A DNA stretch of 64,000 nucleotides from Pelagivirga sediminicola (GTDB lineage Bacteria > Pseudomonadota > Alphaproteobacteria > Rhodobacterales > Rhodobacteraceae): the NCBI RefSeq assembly GCF_003072125.1, contig NZ_QCYH01000002.1, positions 372,001 through 436,000 on the forward strand, in the 5' to 3' direction. Under the pieces are notes generated by a model that had not been told where the DNA came from, searched no databases, and worked only from the letters and a program-made list of their open reading frames with translations. Made by a program: the position numbers and the translations under genes. Positions 56,049 through 64,000 of this stretch are shown one piece after another (position 1 is the first letter of the stretch; each line of letters opens with the position of its first letter).

Positions 56049-57746
56049 ATGAAACCGAACAAGAAAAAAGAAGTCCTGCTGAAGATCCGGAACCTCAAGA
56101 TCGAAGGCTACACCGACGAAACCTGGGTGCCGATCATCAAGGGGGTCGATCTGACGCTGCATCGCGGCGAAGTGATGGGCCTGATCGGCGAATCGGGCGC
56201 GGGCAAGTCCACCATCGGCGCCGCCGCCATGGGCTATGCCCGTGATGGCACGCGCATCACCGAGGACAGCTCGATCGAGTTCGACGGGATGGAGCTGACC
56301 ACCGCCACCGAGGGCGAGCGGCGCGCCCTGCGCGGCGCGCGCATCGCCTATGTGGCGCAATCGGCGGCGGCGTCCTTCAACCCGGCGCACAAGATCATCG
56401 ACCAGCACACCGAGGCGCCGCTGCATTACCGCCTGAAAAAGCGGATGGAGGCGCAGGAGGACGCGATCGACCTCTATAACCGCTTGCGCCTGCCCAACCC
56501 CGAGGAAATCGGGTTTCGCTATCCGCACCAGGTATCGGGCGGGCAGCTTCAGCGCGCAATGACGGCGATGGCGATGTCCTGCCGCCCCGATCTGATCATC
56601 TTCGACGAGCCGACGACAGCGCTCGACGTGACCACCCAGATCGAGGTGCTGGCGGCGATCCGCGATATCGTGGACCAGTTCGACACCGCCGCGCTTTATA
56701 TCACGCATGATCTGGCCGTGGTCGCGCAGATGGCCGACACGATCAAGGTTCTGCTGAAGGGCGAGGAGGTCGAGGAGGCCCCGACCAAGCAGATGCTGGA
56801 CAACCCGCAGGAGGATTACACCAAATCGCTCTGGGCCGTGCGCAGCTTTGAATCGCCCCAGCGGTCCCGCGAGGGGCGCGAATGCCTGATCTCGGTCAAG
56901 AATGTCGATGCGGCCTATTCCGCCGGGCCGAAGATCCTAGATGACGTCAGTTTTGACATCTACGAGGGCATGACGGTGGCCGTGGTGGGCGAATCGGGCT
57001 CTGGCAAGTCCACCACCGCGCGCGTCATCACCGGCCTCCTGCCGCCGCAAAAGGGCGAGGTGTTGTTCAAGGGCGAGCCGTTCCCGGCAGATTACCGTGA
57101 CCGCAACAAAGAACAGCTGCGCCAGTGCCAGATGATTTACCAGATGGCCGATACCGCGCTGAACCCCAAGGTGAAGATCAGCGAGATCATCGGCCGACCG
57201 GCCAAATTCTATTCCGGCCTGTCGGGCGCCGCGCTGAAGAACCGCGTGGATGAATTGCTCGATCTGATCGAGCTGGAGCCGTCGCAATATTACAACCGCT
57301 ATCCGCCCGAGCTGTCCGGCGGGCAGAAACAGCGCATCGGCATCGCCCGCGCGCTGGCGGCCGAACCCAGCTTCATCGTCTGCGACGAGGTGACATCGGC
57401 GCTGGATCAGCTGGTGGCCGAAGGGATCCTGCGCCTGCTGGACCGGCTGCAGGACGAATTCAACCTGGCCTACATGTTCATCACCCACGATCTGGCGACG
57501 GTCCGCTCCATCGCCGATGAGGTGGTGGTGATGCAGAACGGGCAGGTGGTGGAGCAGGGGCCGAAGGGCGAGATGTTCACGCCGCCGCACCACCCTTACA
57601 CCGACCTGCTGCTCAGCTCGGTTCCGGAGATGGACCCCGAGTGGCTGACGACCCTTCTGGAAGAGCGCGGGTTGGAGAATATCGGCGAAGCGGCGTCCGA
57701 CAACATCGATCCGGACGCCAAGAAGGTGATGCCGTCCGACGTCTGA
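56049..57746 (+). CDS. fused double ATP-binding protein (DppD-DppF type)
   Basis: A 565-aa protein with two ATPase domains. Domain 1 (about 8-250): GESGAGKST, VSGGQLQRAM, LIIFDEPTTALD. Domain 2 (about 280-530): GESGSGKST, LSGGQKQRIGIARAL, FIVCDEVTSALD. Each has its own OppD/F-like C-terminal tail, the second with PPHHPYTDLLLSSVPE. It supplies both nucleotide sites of the transporter from a single chain. It starts four bases after the permease stop. Confidence 0.95.
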   Translation: MKPNKKKEVLLKIRNLKIEGYTDETWVPIIKGVDLTLHRGEVMGLIGESGAGKSTIGAAAMGYARDGTRITEDSSIEFDGMELTTATEGERRALRGARIAYVAQSAAASFNPAHKIIDQHTEAPLHYRLKKRMEAQEDAIDLYNRLRLPNPEEIGFRYPHQVSGGQLQRAMTAMAMSCRPDLIIFDEPTTALDVTTQIEVLAAIRDIVDQFDTAALYITHDLAVVAQMADTIKVLLKGEEVEEAPTKQMLDNPQEDYTKSLWAVRSFESPQRSREGRECLISVKNVDAAYSAGPKILDDVSFDIYEGMTVAVVGESGSGKSTTARVITGLLPPQKGEVLFKGEPFPADYRDRNKEQLRQCQMIYQMADTALNPKVKISEIIGRPAKFYSGLSGAALKNRVDELLDLIELEPSQYYNRYPPELSGGQKQRIGIARALAAEPSFIVCDEVTSALDQLVAEGILRLLDRLQDEFNLAYMFITHDLATVRSIADEVVVMQNGQVVEQGPKGEMFTPPHHPYTDLLLSSVPEMDPEWLTTLLEERGLENIGEAASDNIDPDAKKVMPSDV

Positions 57747-57782
57747 TCCGGCCGCCCGCGTGCGCCGCGGGGCAGAAATGAA

Positions 57783-57817
57783 AAGCGGCGGATGGAAAAC
57801 CATCCGCCGCTTGTTTT
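57783..57817. terminator. terminator after the ABC ATPase gene
   Basis: A 13-bp perfect stem AAGCGGCGGATGG/CCATCCGCCGCTT (loop AAAA) with TGTTTT after and AAAA before, so it works on both strands: for the transporter operon and for the small minus-strand gene at 57861. Confidence 0.92.
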
Positions 57818-57860
57818 GGTCAGGGCGCGCCCGCGTTTTGGCGCGGAGGGCAGGTCTGGA

Positions 57861-57980
57861 TCAGACCATGCTCATCCCGGTCAGGATCATCGTGCCGAGG
57901 ATCACGGCATACACGATCAATACAGCGGGGAATGTTGCGCTATGGGCGCGGAGCTCGCGGTTCAGTTGGTCTCTAGTCAT
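57861..57980 (-). CDS. 39-aa predicted single-span membrane protein, copy 1
   Basis: An open frame of 40 codons starting MTRDQLNREL and ending in GMSMV. Residues 1-16 are polar and charged; residues about 17-37 (PAVLIVYAVILGTMILTG) form one membrane helix. It is 29/39 identical to the frame at 58130-58249; in the first 11 codons six differ only synonymously, which argues for selection on the protein. The ribosome site is weak. A 9-bp hairpin (one mismatch) lies 24-50 bases upstream, and the 57783 terminator follows. I do not know this family. Confidence 0.7.
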   Translation of the reverse strand: MTRDQLNRELRAHSATFPAVLIVYAVILGTMILTGMSMV

Positions 57981-58003
57981 GGCTTGATCGCTTTTGGTGG
58001 CAG

Positions 58004-58030
58004 GACCGGGGATACTCCGTTTCCTCGGTC
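58004..58030 (-). promoter_or_regulatory. hairpin upstream of small membrane protein copy 1
   Basis: GACCGGGGA / TCCTCGGTC, nine pairs with one mismatch, loop of nine, ending 24 bases before the start codon. It matches in position the hairpin before copy 2. Confidence 0.5.
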
Positions 58031-58096
58031 ATAATTGAGAATTGGCGCATGGGGTGTGCCCCATCCGCCGCTTGATCTGCTGAACTTTCCGAAAGA

Positions 58097-58116
58097 TCGC
58101 CCCGCAAGACGGGCGA
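58097..58116 (-). terminator. possible terminator of small membrane protein copy 2
   Basis: TCGCCC / GGGCGA stem (6 bp) followed on the minus strand by TCTTTC, 14 bases after the copy 2 stop. Confidence 0.5.
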
Positions 58117-58129
58117 CCGGCCTCGCGTG

Positions 58130-58249
58130 TCAGGTCATCGACATCGCGGACAGGACCATGGTCCCGACAATCAGGCCATAGACAAAAAGCACAGCAGGCC
58201 ATGTAGCACTATGCATGCGAAGTTCGCGATTCAGTTGATCCCGGGTCAT
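58130..58249 (-). CDS. 39-aa predicted single-span membrane protein, copy 2
   Basis: A paralogue of copy 1 with the same length: MTRDQLNREL, HSAT, then the span PAVLFVYGLIVGTMVLSAMSM. A strong GGAGG site lies seven bases before the ATG. An 8-bp perfect hairpin is 26-51 bases upstream. The pair, with identical length, the same charged N-terminus and the same spacing, looks like a tandem duplication of a real small gene. The build (short polar head, one helix) recalls type I toxins and small envelope regulators, but no antisense RNA can be proven from sequence. Confidence 0.75.
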   Translation of the reverse strand: MTRDQLNRELRMHSATWPAVLFVYGLIVGTMVLSAMSMT

Positions 58250-58274
58250 GTGTGCCTCCTTCGTGCTGCGTTTC

Positions 58275-58300
58275 GTCAGGGCGATGCGTTATGCCCTGAC
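58275..58300 (-). promoter_or_regulatory. hairpin upstream of small membrane protein copy 2
   Basis: GTCAGGGC / GCCCTGAC, an 8-bp perfect stem with a 10-base loop, ending 26 bases before the start codon. Confidence 0.55.
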
Positions 58301-58559
58301 CCGCATCTATCTATTTTCCCTGTAAAAGCAATGGGTAAACATAGATAATTTCATGCATTGCGCGCATGGCAGGGGCGATCAGTGCGCATGGCTGTTCTGG
58401 TTTTGCATAACATGCTGATTATACAGGGTTAAAGTCGCGTGCCCAAAAGGGCACAGGCGCGTAATAATATTGCGTGCGAACTGCTCATTTCCCTTTTGCA
58501 ACACAGCGTGAGCTGCCCAGATTGGCCGGGGCGCCGCCCCGGCCGGGCGTGCCGCCCGA
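58301..58559. other. AT-rich spacer between the small membrane protein genes and carB
   Basis: A gene-free stretch, notably AT-rich at 58310-58500. On the minus strand a TATAAT (58423-58418) with TTGGGC 17 bases upstream could be a promoter for copy 2. A GC hairpin near carB (58524-58544) closes the other side. Confidence 0.5.
58524..58544 (-). terminator. hairpin after carB
   Basis: GGCCGGGGC-GCC-GCCCCGGCC, a 9-bp perfect stem starting 16 bases after the carB stop. No T-run on the minus strand (AATCTG). Confidence 0.5.
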
Positions 58560-61500
58560 TCAGACGGGCGCCGGGCCCTGGAGCGGCATCACCTTCAGAT
58601 CGCCCTCGGCGCGGGCCTGCATCGCTTGCGCGGCGGCCAGCGATGCGGCGGCGGTGGTGAAATACGGGATCTTGTCATAAAGCGCGACCGACCGGATCTC
58701 GCGGCTGTCCTCGACCGAAAGCGCGCCTTCGGTCGTGTTCATCACCACCGCGATTTCGTTATTCTTCAACATGTCCACGATGTTCGGGCGCCCCTCATAG
58801 ACCTTGTTCACGACGGTGCAGGGCAGGTCGTGTCCGCTCAGGAACGCCGCCGTGCCGCGCGTGGCGACGATGGTGAATCCCATGTCCAGCATCAGGCGCG
58901 CGGCCTCGATGATCAGCGCCGTCTTGTCGGAATCCTTGATCGAAAAGAACACCGCGCCGCTTGTCGGCAGGATCACGCCCGCGCCCATCTGCGCCTTGAG
59001 GAACGCGCGGGCAAAGCTGACATCCCAGCCCATCACCTCGCCGGTGGAGCGCATTTCGGGCCCCAGGATCGTGTCCACGCCGGGGAACCGCGCGAAGGGC
59101 ATCACCGCCTCCTTCACCGAGAACCACGGCATCGCATAATCGGCCAGCGTCATCTGGTCCGCCATCGGCAGGCTTCCGGGCGTGGCGCCCGAAGGATAGG
59201 GGCCGCGATACGGGAAAGCGCTGAGCGGCTCGCCCGCCATCAGGCGCGCGGCGATCGAGGCGATGGCGCTGTCGGTCGCCTTGGCCACGAAAGGCACCGT
59301 GCGGCTGGCGCGGGGGTTCACCTCGATCAGGTAGATCTCGCCATCCTTGACCGCGAATTGCACGTTCATCAGCCCGACGACCTTCAGCGCGCGTGCGAGC
59401 GCGACGGTCTGGCGCTCGATTTCCTCGATGATGCCCTTGTCCAGCGTATAGGGCGGGATCGAACAGGCGCTGTCGCCGGAATGAACGCCGGCCTCCTCGA
59501 TATGCTGCATGATGCCCGCGACATGGACGTTCTCGCCGTCGCAGAGCGCATCGACATCGCATTCGATCGCGCCCGACAGATAGCTGTCCAGCAGCACGGG
59601 GCTGTCGCCCGAAACCACCACCGCCTCGTTGATGTAGCGCTCCAGTTGCGGCATGTCGCGCACGATCTCCATCGCGCGCCCGCCCAGAACGTAAGACGGG
59701 CGGATGACCAGCGGGAAGCCGATCTTATCCGCAATCGCAAAGGCCTGCGCGTCGGTCGAGGCGATGCCGTTCACAGGCTGCTTCAGGTTCAGCCGGTTGA
59801 CCAGATCCTGAAACCGCTCGCGATCCTCGGCCAGGTCGATGGCGTCGGGCGAGGTGCCGAGGATCGGAATGCCCTCATCTTGCAGCGCATTGGCCAGCTT
59901 GAGCGGGGTCTGCCCGCCGAACTGCACGATCACGCCGTGCAGCGTGCCTTCGGACTGCTCCACGCGCAGGATTTCCATCACATGCTCGAAGGTCAGCGGC
60001 TCGAAATAGAGGCGGTCGGAGGTGTCGTAATCGGTGCTGACCGTCTCGGGGTTGCAGTTGATCATGATCGTCTCATAACCCGCATCCGACAGCGCATAGC
60101 AGGCGTGACAGCAGCAATAATCGAACTCGATCCCTTGGCCGATCCGGTTGGGACCGCCGCCGAGGATGACGACCTTCTTGGCGCCCGTCGGCCGTGCCTC
60201 GCATTCCACGTCGCCCATCATGGGCGCCTCGTAGGTGGAGTACATATAGGGCGTCTGCGCCTCGAACTCGGCGGCGCAGGTGTCGATCCGCTTGAAGACG
60301 GCGACAACGCCCACATCGCGGCGGGCGGCGCGCACGGCCTTTTCGGTCTGGCCCGTGAGGGTGGCCAGACGCGCGTCGGTAAAGCCCATCATCTTGAGCC
60401 GGCGCAGCCCCGCCGCGTCACCGGGCAGGCCCGCCGCGCGCACGTCTTCCTCGGCCTCCACGATCTCGCGGATGCGGGCCAGGAACCAAGGATCATACAT
60501 GGTGACGGCGTGGATATCGTCGTCGCCGAGGCCGTGGCGCATGGCCTGCGCGATCACGCGGATGCGGTCCGGCGTCTGCTTGGCCAGTGCGCGGGTGACG
60601 GCGGCCTTGTCCGGCGCACCCTCGATCGCGATCTCGTCAAAGCCGGTCAGGCCCGTCTCCATCGAGGCGAGCGCCTTTTGCAGGCTCTCGTGGATGGTGC
60701 GGCCGATGGCCATCGCCTCGCCCACCGATTTCATGGCGGTGGTCAGATGCGGCTCCGACCCTGCGAATTTCTCGAAGGCAAAGCGCGGGATCTTGGTCAC
60801 GACATAGTCAATCGACGGCTCGAAACTGGCCGGCGTCACTTGCGTGATGTCATTGTCCAGCTCGTCCAGCGTATAGCCGACGGCCAGCTTCGCCGCGATC
60901 TTGGCAATCGGAAATCCCGTCGCCTTGGAGGCCAGCGCCGAGGAGCGGCTGACGCGCGGGTTCATCTCGATCACCACCATGCGCCCGTCAGCGGGGTTGA
61001 TCGCCCATTGCACGTTCGATCCGCCCGTCTCGACCCCGATCTCGCGCAGGACAGCGATCGAGTGATTGCGCATCACCTGATATTCCTTGTCCGTCAGCGT
61101 CAGGGCAGGGGCCACGGTGATCGAATCGCCCGTATGCACCCCCATCGGATCGACGTTTTCGATGGCGCAGACGATGATCGCGTTGTCCGCCTTGTCGCGG
61201 ACGACCTCCATCTCGAACTCTTTCCAGCCCAGCAGGCTCTCGTCGATCAGGATCTGGCCCACCGGGGACGCGTCCAGCCCGGTCTTGCAGTAATGCTCGT
61301 AATCGTCGCGGTTATAGGCCACGCCGCCGCCGGTGCCGCCAAGGGTAAAGGCGGGGCGGATGATCGCGGGAAGTCCAACGTAATCAATGGCATCCATACA
61401 TTCCTGCATGGTGTTGGCGATGGTCGCCTTGGGGTTTTCGATCCCCAGCCGGTCCATCGCCTCGCGGAACAGCTTGCGGTCCTCGGCCATCTCGATGGCC

Positions 61501-61862
61501 TCGCGGTTGGCGCCGATCAGCTCGACGCCGAATTTTTCCAGCACGCCCATATCGGCCACCGCCAGCGCGGTGTTCAGGCCGGTCTGGCCGCCCATCGTGG
61601 GCAGCAATGCGTCGGGGCGTTCCTTTTCGATGATCTTGGCGACGATTTCGGGCGTGATCGGCTCGATATAGGTGGCATCGGCGAGGCCCGGATCGGTCAT
61701 GATCGTGGCGGGGTTGGAGTTCACCAGGATCACCCGGTACCCTTCCTCGCGCAGCGCCTTGCACGCCTGCGCGCCGGAATAGTCGAATTCGCACGCCTGC
61801 CCGATGATGATGGGGCCGGCCCCGATGATCATGATGGATGAAATATCGTCGCGCTTCGGCAT
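58560..61862 (-). CDS. carB: carbamoyl-phosphate synthase large subunit
   Basis: An 1100-aa enzyme making carbamoyl phosphate from bicarbonate, ATP and glutamine-derived ammonia for arginine and pyrimidine synthesis. Two ATP-grasp halves ([14 protein letters not shown] in the first, [13 protein letters not shown] in the second), [22 protein letters not shown] at the second-half start and a C-terminal MGS-like allosteric domain ([16 protein letters not shown]). Slightly longer than E. coli CarB (1073). The small subunit carA is not in the window. Confidence 0.97.
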   Translation of the reverse strand: MPKRDDISSIMIIGAGPIIIGQACEFDYSGAQACKALREEGYRVILVNSNPATIMTDPGLADATYIEPITPEIVAKIIEKERPDALLPTMGGQTGLNTALAVADMGVLEKFGVELIGANREAIEMAEDRKLFREAMDRLGIENPKATIANTMQECMDAIDYVGLPAIIRPAFTLGGTGGGVAYNRDDYEHYCKTGLDASPVGQILIDESLLGWKEFEMEVVRDKADNAIIVCAIENVDPMGVHTGDSITVAPALTLTDKEYQVMRNHSIAVLREIGVETGGSNVQWAINPADGRMVVIEMNPRVSRSSALASKATGFPIAKIAAKLAVGYTLDELDNDITQVTPASFEPSIDYVVTKIPRFAFEKFAGSEPHLTTAMKSVGEAMAIGRTIHESLQKALASMETGLTGFDEIAIEGAPDKAAVTRALAKQTPDRIRVIAQAMRHGLGDDDIHAVTMYDPWFLARIREIVEAEEDVRAAGLPGDAAGLRRLKMMGFTDARLATLTGQTEKAVRAARRDVGVVAVFKRIDTCAAEFEAQTPYMYSTYEAPMMGDVECEARPTGAKKVVILGGGPNRIGQGIEFDYCCCHACYALSDAGYETIMINCNPETVSTDYDTSDRLYFEPLTFEHVMEILRVEQSEGTLHGVIVQFGGQTPLKLANALQDEGIPILGTSPDAIDLAEDRERFQDLVNRLNLKQPVNGIASTDAQAFAIADKIGFPLVIRPSYVLGGRAMEIVRDMPQLERYINEAVVVSGDSPVLLDSYLSGAIECDVDALCDGENVHVAGIMQHIEEAGVHSGDSACSIPPYTLDKGIIEEIERQTVALARALKVVGLMNVQFAVKDGEIYLIEVNPRASRTVPFVAKATDSAIASIAARLMAGEPLSAFPYRGPYPSGATPGSLPMADQMTLADYAMPWFSVKEAVMPFARFPGVDTILGPEMRSTGEVMGWDVSFARAFLKAQMGAGVILPTSGAVFFSIKDSDKTALIIEAARLMLDMGFTIVATRGTAAFLSGHDLPCTVVNKVYEGRPNIVDMLKNNEIAVVMNTTEGALSVEDSREIRSVALYDKIPYFTTAAASLAAAQAMQARAEGDLKVMPLQGPAPV

Positions 61863-62094
61863 ATCCGGTGTCCCCGCTGGCAGCTGTGGTTGCGCGGGCC
61901 CGCCGGGAGCGCCGCATCGCTTGGCGTGGGGCGGGCGCGCAAATTGTTGGCGTTATATCCATGCGGCGCCCCGGCGCAAGGGAATAGCCACCGGCACGCC
62001 GGGCCGGCGCGCCCGGATTCGCAACTTGTGTTTCAACTCGGCACCGAAACGCACTAGGTAGCGGCGGGCAGGACTGCGCATTTGGGAGGTGCCG

Positions 62095-63240
62095 GTGAAG
62101 ATTCGCTTCGATCATGGGCCGGTGGGGCCGGGGGGTGATGTGCAGCGCGGCGCCTGCGTGTTCGACGCGCCCCGCCGGATGATCGCGGCCCATACGGCGC
62201 AGGAGGTGCCCGCCGCGCTGGACGCGCTGGATGCGGCGCGGGAGGGCGGCGCGTGGCTGGCGGGATATGCCAGCTACGAGCTCGGCTATGCGCTGGAGCC
62301 GCGCCTTTTTCCCTTGATGCCGCAGGACCGCCGCCTGCCGCTTCTGGCGTTCGGGGTCTATGAGGCGCCGCGCGCCGCGCCCGATCTGGTCGCAGGGGAC
62401 GCGGCCTTGTCCGAATGGGCGCCCGCATGGGACGCGGCGCGCTACGCTGCGGCCTTCGACCGGGTGCATGCCTATATCTGCGCGGGCGATATCTATCAGG
62501 CCAATCTGACCTTCCCGCTGGAGGGCGCGGCCACGGGCGATGCCAATGCGCTTTATGCCGCGCTGGTGGCGGCGCAGCCGGTGCGCCACGGCGCGCTTGT
62601 CCGGCAGCCGGGCCTGCCCACGATCCTGTCACGCTCGCCCGAGCTGTTCTTTCGCACCGATGCCGCGGGCCGGATCGAGACGCGCCCGATGAAGGGCACC
62701 CAGCCGCGCAGCAGCGATCCGGCCGAGGATGCCCGCCGCCGGATGTTCCTGGCCAGCGATGACAAGAACCGCGCCGAGAACCTGATGATCGTCGATCTTC
62801 TGCGCAACGACCTGAGCCGCGTCTGCGCGCCCGGCAGCGTCGAGGTGCCCGAGCTTTTCACCGTCGAAAGCTACAGCACCGTGCACCAGATGACGTCGCT
62901 GATCGCCGGGCAACTGGTGCAGGGCACCAGCTTGGGCGCCATCCTTGCCGCGCTCTTTCCCTGCGGGTCGATCACCGGCGCGCCGAAACTGCGCGCGATG
63001 CAGATCCTGCGCGATCTGGAGCCGCAGGCGCGCGACATCTACTGCGGCACCATCGGCTGGGCCGCGCCGGACGGGCGGGCCGATTTCAACGTGGCCATCC
63101 GCACCCTTCTGCTGGACGGTGCGCGCGTGACGCTGAATGTCGGCGGCGGCGTCGTGCATGACAGCACCGCGGAGGCCGAATATGAGGAGGCGCTGTGGAA
63201 AACCCGCTTTGCCCGCCCGCTGATCCGGGATTTGCCCTGA
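62095..63240 (+). CDS. pabB: aminodeoxychorismate synthase component I
   Basis: A 381-aa chorismate-binding enzyme that aminates chorismate for folate synthesis. The family core is AGDIYQANLTFPLEG, SRSPELFF, TRPMKGTQPR, NLMIVDLLRNDLSRVC, VHQMTSLI, FPCGSITGAPKLRAM and the Lys of the active site in MKGT. The PIKGT-type segment with Lys separates PabB from anthranilate synthase. GTG at 62095 is chosen, five bases after GGGAGG; a GTG at 62089 lies inside that site. It overlaps pabC by 46 bp. Confidence 0.93.
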   Translation: MKIRFDHGPVGPGGDVQRGACVFDAPRRMIAAHTAQEVPAALDALDAAREGGAWLAGYASYELGYALEPRLFPLMPQDRRLPLLAFGVYEAPRAAPDLVAGDAALSEWAPAWDAARYAAAFDRVHAYICAGDIYQANLTFPLEGAATGDANALYAALVAAQPVRHGALVRQPGLPTILSRSPELFFRTDAAGRIETRPMKGTQPRSSDPAEDARRRMFLASDDKNRAENLMIVDLLRNDLSRVCAPGSVEVPELFTVESYSTVHQMTSLIAGQLVQGTSLGAILAALFPCGSITGAPKLRAMQILRDLEPQARDIYCGTIGWAAPDGRADFNVAIRTLLLDGARVTLNVGGGVVHDSTAEAEYEEALWKTRFARPLIRDLP

Positions 63241-63848
63241 TCGAAACGATGCGATGGACGCCCGGCGGCGGCATCGCGCACCGCGCCCGCCATATGGCGC
63301 GCCTCGCCAGAACGGCGCGCGCGCTCGGCATCACCCCGCGCGGCGTGAGCAGCGCACTGGACGCGATCACCAGCAGCGGCCCCTTGCGGGTGCGCCTGAC
63401 CGTCGATGCCGAAGGGCGCACCAATCTGACCTCCGCCCCGTTTCAGGCGCTGGGTCCGGACGCGCGCTGGCGCGTGGCGATCCACCCGCAGCGGCTGGAT
63501 GCGGCCGATCCGTGGCTGCGCCACAAGACGACGCGCCGCGCAGTCTACGACGCCGCGCGCGCCGCGCTGCCGCGGGGCATTGACGAATGGATCTTTCTAA
63601 ACGAAGGCGGCGCCGTTTGCGAAGGCACGATCACCAACATCCATATCCGCCCCGCAGAAGACGCCGCATTGCTCACCCCGCCGCGCGCCTGCGGCCTGTT
63701 GCCGGGCATCGGCCGCGAGGTGCTGATCGCGTCCCGCCGCGCCCGGCCCGCGCGCCTGACGCTGCAGGATCTGGAGCAGGCGCATGCGATCTATGTGGGA
63801 AACGCCCTGCGCGGGTTGATCCGCGCCGAGCTTGTTTCTTCTTGCTGA
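63195..63848 (+). CDS. pabC: aminotransferase class IV, probable aminodeoxychorismate lyase
   Basis: A 217-aa fold-type IV PLP enzyme that would release pyruvate from aminodeoxychorismate to give p-aminobenzoate. The PLP lysine lies in WLRHKTTRRAVYD, and WIFLNEGGAVCEGTITNI and PRACGLLPGIGREVL are typical. It is shorter than E. coli PabC (269). It starts with GTG inside pabB (46-bp overlap) after GAGGAGG, and context supports pabC over ilvE or dat. Confidence 0.85.
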   Translation: MENPLCPPADPGFALIETMRWTPGGGIAHRARHMARLARTARALGITPRGVSSALDAITSSGPLRVRLTVDAEGRTNLTSAPFQALGPDARWRVAIHPQRLDAADPWLRHKTTRRAVYDAARAALPRGIDEWIFLNEGGAVCEGTITNIHIRPAEDAALLTPPRACGLLPGIGREVLIASRRARPARLTLQDLEQAHAIYVGNALRGLIRAELVSSC

Positions 63849-63888
63849 AAATATCCTCGTCGAAGGCCGGAAAATTCGCAGGATTTTC

Positions 63889-64000
63889 TCACCTGTTGCC
63901 GCGATAGAGGTAATCGCGCGTCAGCGGCACCGCCTCTTGCTGCCGCGCAAGCTGCACCTGGAACACCACCTGCCGGTCCAGCCGGAACGTCAGCTCGCAC
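63889..64000 (-). CDS. C-terminal end of an unrecognised gene (partial)
   Basis: The last 36 codons of a minus-strand frame: reading inward from the window edge it gives CELTFRLDRQVVFQ, then a Gln/Arg-rich part and TRDYLYRGNR before TGA at 63891-63889. It runs convergent with pabC with 40 bp between. Too short for a family call. Confidence 0.5.
   Translation of the reverse strand, partial: CELTFRLDRQVVFQVQLARQQEAVPLTRDYLYRGNR

Noticed and set aside
58418..58446. TATAAT with TTGGGC 17 bp upstream (minus strand) as a proven promoter of small protein copy 2
   Set aside because: The -35 matches only half of the consensus and the leader would be about 160 bases; kept only as a possibility in the spacer description.
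58626..61841. Plus-strand open frame of 1071 codons antisense to carB
   Set aside because: It is the mirror of carB in GC-rich DNA; the amino-acid pattern (His/Arg/Asp/Gly-rich, no domain) and lack of a ribosome site mark it as a shadow.
63791..64000. Minus-strand 69-codon frame at the right edge
   Set aside because: It overlaps pabC, and its sequence is a Gly/Ala-rich shadow; another frame (stop at 63889) reads more like a real protein end.

Overview
The window looks like a chromosomal piece of a marine-type Rhodobacterales (Roseobacter-group) alphaproteobacterium. The signs are high GC, a complete PhyR-NepR-EcfG general stress response locus (a system known only in alphaproteobacteria), a porin and amino-acid/peptide ABC systems of roseobacter style, and a str/S10/spc/alpha ribosomal supercluster followed by a DegP-type protease and rarA. 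I see no rRNA, tRNA, CRISPR array, insertion sequence or prophage.

Layout. (1) 1-4.0 kb: an arginine-type amino acid ABC transporter (ATPase and partial binding protein, minus strand) facing a TetR regulator, a class I/II aminotransferase and a dimethylargininase, probably a cassette for uptake and breakdown of (methyl)arginine. (2) 4.05-7.7 kb: a small cupin, then gmd, an Fcl/ColC-like epimerase-reductase and a ColD-like 3-dehydratase whose PLP lysine is replaced by histidine; together these predict GDP-L-colitose, a 3,6-dideoxyhexose. (3) 8.1-11.2 kb: a TTG-started porin behind a 14-codon leader ORF, then two tandem sulfotransferases. (4) 11.2-20.9 kb: a stress block (lipoprotein, PLDc_N protein, YihY, holin-X and DUF883 proteins, DUF1328, phyR, nepR, ecfG, sensor kinase, a small DUF6522-like protein, hemN with an FNR box, a ZIP transporter, dps). 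Five exact EcfG-type promoters (GGAAC-N16/17-CGTT) fall in 3.3 kb, including two that overlap on opposite strands between phyR and nepR. (5) 21.1-24.1 kb: an EamA transporter, two paralogous glycosyltransferases and a VOC protein.

(6) 24.1-47.1 kb: rpsL-rpsG-fusA-tuf-rpsJ-rplC-rplD-rplW | rplB-rpsS-rplV-rpsC-rplP | rpmC-rpsQ-rplN-rplX-rplE-rpsN-rpsH-rplF-rplR-rpsE-rpmD | rplO-secY-adk-rpsM-rpsK-rpoA-rplQ. The bars mark three insertions of non-ribosomal genes: an AT-rich frameshifted ORF; mscS plus a 2OG-Fe(II) oxygenase on the minus strand; and a secreted hypothetical protein on the minus strand. Each break has an intrinsic terminator after the upstream block and a sigma70-like promoter with a 17-bp spacer before the downstream block, so the operon appears rewired into separate transcription units. 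(7) 47.1-49.9 kb: a DegP/DegQ-like protease and rarA. (8) 50.2-57.7 kb: a peptide/opine-type ABC transporter with two tandem Tat-exported binding proteins, each followed by a near-identical hairpin, then two permeases and a fused double ATPase. (9) 57.7-58.3 kb: two tandem 39-codon single-span membrane protein genes on the minus strand (29 of 39 residues identical, many synonymous differences), each with a hairpin at the same distance upstream; I do not recognise this family. (10) 58.5-64 kb: carB, pabB and pabC (overlapping), and the end of an unrecognised gene.

The best candidates for something undescribed are the tandem 39-aa membrane protein pair, the rewired ribosomal supercluster with its embedded genes, and the compact EcfG promoter hub. 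All functional statements come from reading the sequence and from memory of protein families; no database search was run.
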